Below are positions 28,756-35,333 of a stretch of 64,000 nt of DNA, one piece after another. This stretch comes from Novispirillum itersonii subsp. itersonii ATCC 12639. GTDB taxonomy: Bacteria; Pseudomonadota; Alphaproteobacteria; Rhodospirillales; Rhodospirillaceae. The notes below the pieces were generated by a model. The model had not been told where the DNA came from. It saw nothing but the letters and a program-made list of their open reading frames with translations, and searched no databases. The stretch is taken from positions 1 through 64,000 of the forward strand of contig NZ_KB907351.1 of NCBI RefSeq assembly GCF_000381985.1. Direction: 5' to 3'. A program made the position numbers and the translations under genes. Every line of letters begins with the position of its first letter. Position 1 is the stretch's first letter.

Positions 28756-30141
28756 ATGGCAGTGCACACTTTCAGTTCAGCGTTTCGCATCTTCCGGTTC
28801 AACGTCCTGCGGTTGGCGGTAACGGTACTGGCAGGGGCGTCCCTGATCCTAGCGCCGGGAGTGGCTCAGGCCGCGGGGGCTTCGGTCCTTCGCGACGCGG
28901 AAATTGAAACTATCATCCGCTCTTACGCTGATCCACTGTTCCGAGCATCCGGCATCCCCCCGGAATCAATCCGGATCCGGATTCTTGAAGATGAGACCCT
29001 CAACGCCTTCGTGACATCGGGCAACCGGATGTTCATCCACTCCGGCCTGCTGATGAAGACGGAGACCCCCCTGCAGCTGATCGGCGTCATCGCCCACGAA
29101 ACCGGACACATCGCCGGGGGCCATATCGCCCGTATGGGGCCGGAGCTGGAAAAGGCGATGATGACCTCGCTGCTGGCAACCGCCCTGGGGGTGGTGGCCG
29201 GGGTCGCATCGGGGCGCGCCGATGCCGGGATGGCGGCGATGACACTGGGCGGCACTGTGGCGGAGCGCACCTTCTTCGCGTTTACCCGCACGCAGGAAAA
29301 CTCGGCGGATGCCTTCGCGATGAAGGTGCTGGACTCGACCAATCAGTCGGCACAGGGCCTGCTGGAATTCTTCCATACCCTGCAGGGTCAGGAAATGCTG
29401 GTGGCCGCACGGCAGGATCCCTATGTGCGAACCCACCCGCTGACCGAAGACCGTATCAGCGCCATCGAAAACCACGTTGAGCAGAAAAATATCTCCGACC
29501 GCGTGCCGTCGCAGCAGCAGGCCACCCATGACCGGATGGTGGCCAAACTGTTCGCATTCCTGAACGGACAGGGGCGGACCCTGCAGAAATACCCGGAAAC
29601 AGACCAGAGCCTCTCAGCCCGCTACGCCCGCGCCATCGCCTATTACCGGCGCGGAGACATGGCGAAAGCCCTGCCGGAAATTGACGGCCTGATCCGGGAA
29701 TACCCGAAAGATCCGTACTTCCACGAGCTGCGCGGCCAGATGCTGGTGGAAAATACCCGCATCGCCGAAGGCCTGCCCTCCTACCGCACTGCTGTCTCTC
29801 TGGCCCCCAATGCGCCCCTGATCGGGATCAGCTATGGCCACGCACTGGTTGAGAGCGACATTCCCGCCAACTGGACCGAAGCGCAGACCGTTTTGCGCCG
29901 CGCCCTGTCGCAGGAGCCGGACCACGCCTTCGGGTGGCGGATGCTGGGCAATGCCTATGGCAAAGCCGGAGACGAAACCCGCGCCGCCTATGCGATGGCT
30001 GAATATGCCCTGCTGATCGGTGACCGCAGTCAGGCCCGCTTTCAGGCTGCCAAAGCTGAGAAAGGCCTGAAGCAGAGCGACCCGATGTGGCTGCGCCTGC
30101 AGGACATCAAGACGCATGCCAAGCCGGATGATGAAAAGTAA
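28756..30141 (+). CDS. M48-family metalloprotease with TPR tail, BepA-like
   Basis: A 461-residue exported protein. A hydrophobic N-terminal segment (LRLAVTVLAGASLILAPGVAQA) serves as a signal peptide. The zinc protease motif HETGHIAGGH and the third-ligand region TRQENSADAFAMKVL (written TQENSADAFAM in the sequence) define the M48 domain. The C-terminal half is made of TPR-like helices (ARAIAYYRRGDMAKALPEID, TEAQTVLRRALSQEPDHAF). This is the BepA/YfgC layout, which acts in the periplasm on outer-membrane protein assembly. ATG 28756 gives the usual signal peptide. It is followed by a DsbA-like gene, so the pair may be a periplasmic quality-control unit. Confidence 0.9.
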   Translation: MAVHTFSSAFRIFRFNVLRLAVTVLAGASLILAPGVAQAAGASVLRDAEIETIIRSYADPLFRASGIPPESIRIRILEDETLNAFVTSGNRMFIHSGLLMKTETPLQLIGVIAHETGHIAGGHIARMGPELEKAMMTSLLATALGVVAGVASGRADAGMAAMTLGGTVAERTFFAFTRTQENSADAFAMKVLDSTNQSAQGLLEFFHTLQGQEMLVAARQDPYVRTHPLTEDRISAIENHVEQKNISDRVPSQQQATHDRMVAKLFAFLNGQGRTLQKYPETDQSLSARYARAIAYYRRGDMAKALPEIDGLIREYPKDPYFHELRGQMLVENTRIAEGLPSYRTAVSLAPNAPLIGISYGHALVESDIPANWTEAQTVLRRALSQEPDHAFGWRMLGNAYGKAGDETRAAYAMAEYALLIGDRSQARFQAAKAEKGLKQSDPMWLRLQDIKTHAKPDDEK

Positions 30142-30244
30142 GACACGCCGATTTGATCACCGGACCAGCACACACCACGTTATGCTGTGGCGCTGCCGCT
30201 TTCTGCGTCGACACCGATGGACGCCCCCTGGAGACACCTGTTTG

Positions 30245-31006
30245 ATGATCCCGATGCCTCGCGCCCTCCGCTCTCTGGCCGCCGCCGCCCTGATTCTGGG
30301 GGCAGCACTGCCCGCCACGGCCTCTGCTGCCGACAGTTTCTCCGACAGCCAGAAGACGGAGGTTGAAACTATTGTCCGGGACTACCTGCTGAAACACCCG
30401 GAAGTGCTGATGCAGGCGATGGAAGTCCTGCAGTCCCGTCAGGAGGCGGAAGAAAAGACCCGTCAGCTGGCAGCGGTCAAAGAACACCGCCGGGCCCTGC
30501 TGTCCAACGCCGATGACCCGGTGATGGGCAACCTGAAAGGCGACGTCACAGTGGTCGAGTTCTTCGATTATCAGTGCGGCTACTGCAAGCGGGTTTATCC
30601 GTCCCTGATGGATACCGTCAAAGCGGACGGCAAGGTGCGGATCGTCATGAAGGAACTGCCGGTTCTGGGTCCGGCCTCCATCGTTGCCGCCCGCCATGCG
30701 CTGGCCGCCAAGCTGCAGGGGCAGGCAAAGTATGATGCCTTCCACAGCGCCATGATGGCCGCCCGCGGCCCGGTGACCGAAGACAGTATCGCCGCTGCTG
30801 CCCGCACTGCCGGGCTGGATACCGCCCGGCTGGCCGCTGATGCCAAGAAGCCGGAAATTGAGCAGCAGCTGCGCGCCAATATGGAGCTGGCTTCGGCGCT
30901 GGGGATCAGCGGCACCCCGGCCTTTGTCATCGGCGACACCCTGATCCCCGGTGCGGTGGAAGCCCCGGTCCTGAAAAAAGCGATCGACGACGCCCGCAAG
31001 GGATAA
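30245..31006 (+). CDS. DsbA-family thiol:disulfide oxidoreductase
   Basis: A 253-residue periplasmic protein. A signal peptide (LRSLAAAALILGAALPATASA) is followed by a helical N-terminal extension (VETIVRDYLLKHPEVLMQAMEVL) typical of the ScsC/Com1 group, which can oligomerise. The thioredoxin fold then carries the redox motif CGYC in FFDYQCGYCKRVYP and the cis-Pro loop GISGTPAFVIGD. It may oxidise or isomerise disulfides in exported proteins. ATG 30245 follows GGAG at 13 bases; a TTG at 30242 or an ATG at 30251 is also possible. It lies 103 bases after the M48 gene. Confidence 0.9.
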   Translation: MIPMPRALRSLAAAALILGAALPATASAADSFSDSQKTEVETIVRDYLLKHPEVLMQAMEVLQSRQEAEEKTRQLAAVKEHRRALLSNADDPVMGNLKGDVTVVEFFDYQCGYCKRVYPSLMDTVKADGKVRIVMKELPVLGPASIVAARHALAAKLQGQAKYDAFHSAMMAARGPVTEDSIAAAARTAGLDTARLAADAKKPEIEQQLRANMELASALGISGTPAFVIGDTLIPGAVEAPVLKKAIDDARKG

Positions 31007-31048
31007 GGCCCGGCCCCTTGCCGGGGTCTGAAGAGCCGCCTATATCGG

Positions 31049-31087
31049 CCGGGGGAAGCGCCTTAATCTTCCCCCGGTCTGTTTGTT
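31049..31087 (+). terminator. Terminator after the DsbA-like gene
   Basis: CCGGGGGAAG (31049-31058) pairs with CTTCCCCCGG (31068-31077), followed by a T-rich tail. It ends just before hspQ. Confidence 0.85.
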
Positions 31088-31104
31088 TAAGGGTCGGAGT
31101 GATT

Positions 31105-31434
31105 ATGCAGGTCAAAAAAGCCCTGTTCGAGATCGGTCAGGTGGTCCGGCACCGGGTCTTCGCGTTCCGGGGCGTGGTCTTTGACGTGGACCCCGAATTT
31201 GCCAACAGTGACGAGTGGTGGCAGGCAATCCCCGAGGCGATCCGCCCCCGGAAAGATCAGCCGTTCTACCACCTGTTGGCTGAAAATGAGCAGGGCTCTT
31301 ATATTGCCTATGTCTCTGAACAGAATCTGCTGCTGGATGACTCCGGCTCCCCTGTTGACCACCCGGACATTGATAAGCATTTCATCATTGATGCTGACGG
31401 GAGCTATCACCCGAGGCCACAGGCCCTGAACTGA
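31105..31434 (+). CDS. hspQ: Heat shock protein HspQ
   Basis: A 109-residue YccV-domain protein. The signature FEIGQVVRHRVFAFRGVVFDVDPEF and PFYHLLAENEQGSYIAYVSEQNL is clear. In enterobacteria HspQ acts as a specificity factor for Lon protease and affects DnaA turnover. ATG 31105 follows GGAG at five bases; the longer in-frame start at 31018 overlaps the upstream terminator. I see no heat-shock operator before it. Confidence 0.93.
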   Translation: MQVKKALFEIGQVVRHRVFAFRGVVFDVDPEFANSDEWWQAIPEAIRPRKDQPFYHLLAENEQGSYIAYVSEQNLLLDDSGSPVDHPDIDKHFIIDADGSYHPRPQALN

Positions 31435-31536
31435 GCCGCGCTCTGCCGGATCAGGCCACCTCTGGCAAATCCCTGATGACGTGGCAGGGATCAGCGGGCA
31501 TTCTGCGCCCCTGCTTCTCTGATGCGGTGATGCTGA

Positions 31537-32739
31537 ATGGATCTGAAACCGTTACGCCCGGAATGGCTTCTCCCCCTGTGTGCCCCTCTGGCATGGCTGG
31601 CTCCACAGGGACTGTGGATTCCCGTTGCGGTCAGTGGACTGTGGTCCCTGTTTTTACTGCGGGGTGATCTGATCCGCTGGGCGGTCCGGGCCAACCCGGT
31701 TCTGCTGGCATTTCTGGCTTTTGCGGTTCTCAGTGCAGTCTGGGCGATTGATCCGGTCGGATCCCTCAAGCGCGGCCTGCTGCTGTGCCTTGAGGTTCTC
31801 GCCGGGCTCAGCCTGTTTCTGCATCTGAAAAAAAGCCCGGATCAAGCCCTGATCCGTCCGGCCCTGACCCTGCTGGCGGGCACCGTCCTGTTCGCACTTC
31901 TGGCCAAACTTGACATGATCAGTGCTGGCCTGCTCAGCGGCTGGGCCCGTAAAGGGGCAGCCGTTCAGGATGGCGTGGTTTACAGTCGCGGCGTCGCGTT
32001 CCAGACCATCATCCTGTTTCCGCTGTGCGGGCTGTTGCTGCGGATTATCCAACCCCGTCTGCGCGGAATACTCCTTGCCCTGACCGCGACCGGGGCTGTC
32101 AGCATTTTTCTGCACACCAGCGAAACGTCGATGGGCGGGCTGTTGCTGGGCGGACTGGCAGCTGCGGTCCTGTTCGCCATTCCGCGCTTTGTCAGCCTGC
32201 TGCCGGTGGTGCTGGCGTTCGGTTTTCTGGCGATGCCCTGGATCACGCCAAAAGCCAACAGCACCCTGTACTGCCTCTCAGATTTTTCCCCCAGCCTGAT
32301 GCACCGCATGCAGATCTGGACCTTCGGAAAAGACCGGATCAGCGAAAAGCCGCTGTTCGGATGGGGGCTGGATGCTGACCGGGTCATGCCCGGTGGCCAT
32401 GATCCGGTGACCATCGCCCACTGCTCTACCGGGGTGGTGATGGCGGTGGGGGAATCCCTGCCCCTGCACCCCCATAACGGCCCCCTGCAGATCTGGATTA
32501 ACTTCGGCCTTGCCGGGGCGGTTCTGGCCGCCGCCACGCTGGGCTGGGCCCTGTCCTCTGTAATTGAGCGCTGTAGCGGTTCACGGCGCGAGGCCGCCCT
32601 GCTGGCCGCCTGCCTGATCCCCGGTTTTGTGGTGATTTCGATGGGATACGGATTCTGGCAGAGCTGGCTGCTGGCAACACTGTGGATTGCCGCCGCCCTG
32701 ACCGGGCGCCGCTTTTCCGTCGCCCCACATACCACCTGA
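31537..32739 (+). CDS. O-antigen ligase-like membrane protein
   Basis: A 400-residue polytopic inner-membrane protein with about ten to twelve hydrophobic helices. The Wzy_C/WaaL pattern appears late: KPLFGWGLDADRV followed by PLHPHNGPLQIWINFGLAGAVL, where the His-x-His-Asn motif lies in the large periplasmic loop before a membrane helix, as in O-antigen ligases and related polymerases. Its job could be to transfer polysaccharide to lipid A, or to polymerise a glycan. No glycosyltransferase genes flank it, so it is an orphan. No clear Shine-Dalgarno precedes the start at 31537. Confidence 0.82.
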   Translation: MDLKPLRPEWLLPLCAPLAWLAPQGLWIPVAVSGLWSLFLLRGDLIRWAVRANPVLLAFLAFAVLSAVWAIDPVGSLKRGLLLCLEVLAGLSLFLHLKKSPDQALIRPALTLLAGTVLFALLAKLDMISAGLLSGWARKGAAVQDGVVYSRGVAFQTIILFPLCGLLLRIIQPRLRGILLALTATGAVSIFLHTSETSMGGLLLGGLAAAVLFAIPRFVSLLPVVLAFGFLAMPWITPKANSTLYCLSDFSPSLMHRMQIWTFGKDRISEKPLFGWGLDADRVMPGGHDPVTIAHCSTGVVMAVGESLPLHPHNGPLQIWINFGLAGAVLAAATLGWALSSVIERCSGSRREAALLAACLIPGFVVISMGYGFWQSWLLATLWIAAALTGRRFSVAPHTT

Positions 32740-32752
32740 CCCCTCCTGAAAC

Positions 32753-32787
32753 AAAAAAGGCGCATGGGGCTGCCGTCCCCATGCGCC
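32753..32787 (-). terminator. Terminator read on the minus strand (small membrane protein)
   Basis: GGCGCATGGGG (32759-32769) pairs with CCCCATGCGCC (32777-32787). On the minus strand the stem runs into TTTTTT, so it terminates the small gene at 32853-32966. Confidence 0.88.
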
Positions 32788-32852
32788 CGCCATCCATCCC
32801 CGAGAGGCAGGGACCGGATGGTGTCTGATACCGCGCGGATACTGAAACCGCT

Positions 32853-32966
32853 TTAGCCGCGCGGGTGCATCGCCTTCCAGATCACAAAAGCCCCAAGGCC
32901 GACAGTGACCAGCAGAATCAGCCCGATTCCGGACATGCCATAGAAAAACATCTCTTCGAAAGTCAT
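32853..32966 (-). CDS. 37-residue single-pass membrane protein
   Basis: A very short gene: start ATG at 32966, TAA stop. The product is MTFEEMFFYGMSGIGLILLV followed by TVGLGAFVIWKAMHPRG, one transmembrane helix with an acidic start and a basic end, so the C-terminus is probably cytoplasmic. Support: an AGGGGAG ribosome site eight bases before the ATG, a TTGACA element about 130 bases upstream (33101-33096 on the minus strand), and a strong minus-strand terminator 65 bases downstream. I do not recognise the family. Small proteins of this type often regulate or stabilise a transporter or oxidase complex, but no such partner is certain here. Confidence 0.65.
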   Translation of the reverse strand: MTFEEMFFYGMSGIGLILLVTVGLGAFVIWKAMHPRG

Positions 32967-33142
32967 CGCAGATACTCCCCTGATACACCGGGGAGCACAG
33001 CCCCCGCTGTGCCTCTCCCGGGGGACTGTGGGTTCGCCACAGCCCGTCATTCTGAGGGAAGTAAAGCCCATCGAGGAATTCAGGACATTGAGAATTGTCA
33101 ATCTGGGGAAAAATTAGCCACGGCCCTCACGGACTGGCCATT

Positions 33143-34357
33143 TCAGCCTGACGGTTTCGCAGTTGCCCGCAGCAGCGCCCGGAACAGAAGACCGCAGATC
33201 AAGCCCCAGAACGCAGGCCCGATCCCCCACAACGACAGACCGGAGGCCGTGATCAGAAAGGTCAGCACCGCAGGCAGACGGTCTTCCGCCTCCTGAAATC
33301 CGGCGACAGCCGCCCCGGCAAAAGCATTCATCAACGCCAGACCGGCAACCGCCTGAATCAGCAGGGGCGGCGACTGGGAGACCAAAGCCGCCGCCGCTGC
33401 CGAAAGCACGGCTAACCCGACATACATCAGGCCAGCCATCAGCGCGGCGATGTAACGGCGGTCCGGCGAAGAGGAGGCCTCCGGCCCGGCACACAGCGCA
33501 GCGGTGATTGCAGCAAGGTTGATAGACAGGCCGCCACAAAGGGCGGACAGCATGGATCCTAAACCGGTCCCGGCAAACAGTGGCCGGGCGTTCGGGCGAT
33601 AACCGTTTGCCGCCAGAATGGCCAAACCCGGCACATTCTGCGACGCCATGGTGACCAGAAACAGCGGCAGTGCAATGCCGACCACCGCACTCCCCGTCAG
33701 GGTCGGGGTGACAAACGACAGGGACGGAGCCAGCGACACTGCTGCCGCAGCCTGCCCCCCGGTCAGTTCAGGAAAAAGCATCAAAACCAGCGCGACCAAG
33801 ACCGCCACCGGCACCGCATACAGCCGGGAAAACACTGTGGTCACCGCCCACGCCAGCACAACCGGCACCGCCAGCATCGGTATCGCCTTCAAGGCCGTAA
33901 ACGGCGCCAGACACAGAGGCAGCAGAATCCCCGCCAGCATGGCATTGGCGATCGAAGAGGGAATCCGCTGGATTAGTGTCCCCAAGGGCCGCCACAGGCC
34001 ACACAGAATGATCAGGGCCCCGACCAGCAGAAAAGCCCCGACTGCCGCCGCAAAACCACCATCAGCGACGCCGGTCGCTGCCAGCAAAGCAGCGCCGGGC
34101 GTGGTCCAGGCGATACTGATCGGCTGCCGCAGGCGCAGACTGAACAGCACCCCTGCCACCCCCATCATAATGCAGGTGGCCGTCAGACCCGAAGCGGCCT
34201 GCTCCGGGGTGGCCCCAACCGCCAGAAGCCCCTGCACCACCACCGCGAAGGAACTGCCAAAGCCGACCAGACCGGCGATCACGCCAGTTGTAATGGTCTG
34301 AAAAGACAACGCCAGTCGGAGCGGGACCGGAGACGGGCCATGTACGGGGGAGGTCAT
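33143..34357 (-). CDS. BenE-family benzoate/H+ symporter-like transporter
   Basis: A 404-residue inner-membrane protein with about twelve hydrophobic segments. The BenE family pattern is evident: FQTITTGVIAGLVGFGSSFAVVVQGL, AWTTPGAALLA, and GYRPNARPLFAGTGLGSMLSA. Characterised members import benzoate with protons. The ATG at 34357 follows GGATG; a GTG at 34372 is an alternative. It is divergent from a GntR-type regulator, and a 24-bp palindrome in the shared spacer overlaps its promoter (TTCAAT-N17-TATCAT, minus strand), so expression is probably repressed until an aromatic acid or similar ligand appears. Confidence 0.88.
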   Translation of the reverse strand: MTSPVHGPSPVPLRLALSFQTITTGVIAGLVGFGSSFAVVVQGLLAVGATPEQAASGLTATCIMMGVAGVLFSLRLRQPISIAWTTPGAALLAATGVADGGFAAAVGAFLLVGALIILCGLWRPLGTLIQRIPSSIANAMLAGILLPLCLAPFTALKAIPMLAVPVVLAWAVTTVFSRLYAVPVAVLVALVLMLFPELTGGQAAAAVSLAPSLSFVTPTLTGSAVVGIALPLFLVTMASQNVPGLAILAANGYRPNARPLFAGTGLGSMLSALCGGLSINLAAITAALCAGPEASSSPDRRYIAALMAGLMYVGLAVLSAAAAALVSQSPPLLIQAVAGLALMNAFAGAAVAGFQEAEDRLPAVLTFLITASGLSLWGIGPAFWGLICGLLFRALLRATAKPSG

Positions 34358-34431
34358 CGGGGAAACATCCACTGTCAGCGGTCGGTACAGTCCTCACGAC
34401 GACAGCCTTCGGCTTGCCAACGCAGAGGGAT

Positions 34432-34462
34432 ATGATATTGTTCAATTGGATCCAATTGAACA
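34432..34462. promoter_or_regulatory. 24-bp operator palindrome with VanR-type core, shared by benE and gntR
   Basis: A perfect 24-bp palindrome spans 34439-34462, with half TGTTCAATTGGA. Its core ATTGGATCCAAT (34445-34456) equals the operator motif known for the GntR-family VanR of Caulobacter. It covers the -35 and spacer of a benE promoter (minus strand -10 TATCAT at 34437-34432) and lies just downstream of a plus-strand TATGAT (34431-34436) for the regulator itself. Confidence 0.8.
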
Positions 34463-34475
34463 TGTTTGGAGCATC

Positions 34476-35228
34476 ATGGCAACCCTTTTGCCGGACCTGC
34501 CCGCCCCCTCATCCCACAGCGACACCCCGGGAGAGGACGCCTCTGCCCCGCTCGGGTCCCTGATCGCGAAAAGCAAGCCACGTTACCGGACGGCGACGGA
34601 ATTCGTTGAGGCTACTCTCCGCGACGGCATTCTGTCGGGTCAGATTCCCGGTGGCACCCCGCTGCGACAGGAAGACCTCGCCCACCAGTTCGGGGTCAGC
34701 CGGATGCCGATCCGGGAAGCCCTGCGGCAGCTGGAGGCCCAGGCCCTGATTGACTTCACCCCCCACAAAGGGGCAGTGGTCACCACGATCTCCGCCGCAG
34801 ATGCTGCTGATCTGTTTACCGTGCGGCTGGCATTGGAGCCCGCAGCCCTCGCCCTGTCGTTACCCCATCTGACAGCAGAGGATCTGCTGCGGGCCGCTGA
34901 CAGCATTGCCGATATGGATGGGGAACGGGATCTGGCGCGGATGGGGGAGCTGAACCGCCGCTTTCACATGGTGCTGTATTCCCGGGCTGACAGCCCTCGC
35001 CTTCTCGGACTGGTGGAACAGCACATGGCCGTCTTTGACCGCTATCTGCGGTTTGAGCTGGCTGCCCTGGGCTGGGATCACCTGAAGCAGGATGACCACC
35101 GTGCGCTGCTGGAAGCCTGTCACAGCCGAGATACAGACACCGCCATCACAATCCTGACCGGCCATCTGCGTCACGCCGATCAGGCCCTGCGCCGCTTTTT
35201 TACCAACCGGACAGACCGCACAGCCTGA
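34476..35228 (+). CDS. GntR-family regulator, FCD subfamily (VanR-like)
   Basis: A 250-residue transcription factor. The N-terminal winged helix includes FVEATLRDGILSGQIPGGTPL and the recognition region FGVSRMPIREALRQLEAQAL. The C-terminal FCD ligand domain has the expected ligands for a metal-assisted pocket: LNRRFHMVLY, DHRALLEACHSRD and LTGHLRHADQAL. The ATG at 34476 follows GGAG at five bases; a TTG at 34446 lies inside the operator. The recognition helix SRMPIREALRQLE is close to that of VanR (SRMPVRTALRSLE), matching the VanR-type operator upstream. It likely represses benE and itself and responds to an aromatic or carboxylic acid. Confidence 0.9.
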   Translation: MATLLPDLPAPSSHSDTPGEDASAPLGSLIAKSKPRYRTATEFVEATLRDGILSGQIPGGTPLRQEDLAHQFGVSRMPIREALRQLEAQALIDFTPHKGAVVTTISAADAADLFTVRLALEPAALALSLPHLTAEDLLRAADSIADMDGERDLARMGELNRRFHMVLYSRADSPRLLGLVEQHMAVFDRYLRFELAALGWDHLKQDDHRALLEACHSRDTDTAITILTGHLRHADQALRRFFTNRTDRTA

Positions 35229-35271
35229 AGATGCCCCCCCGTCGCAGGCCTCAGCTTGCAACCGGAGAAAG

Positions 35272-35310
35272 CCAGAAAAAAGGGCACCCCTAAGGGTGCC
35301 CTTTCTGTTT
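35272..35310. terminator. Bidirectional terminator between gntR and rne
   Basis: AAAGGGCACCC (35279-35289) pairs with GGGTGCCCTTT (35294-35304), with A- and T-rich ends on both sides. Confidence 0.88.
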
Positions 35311-35333
35311 ACAGGCTTAACAACCGCAACCGA

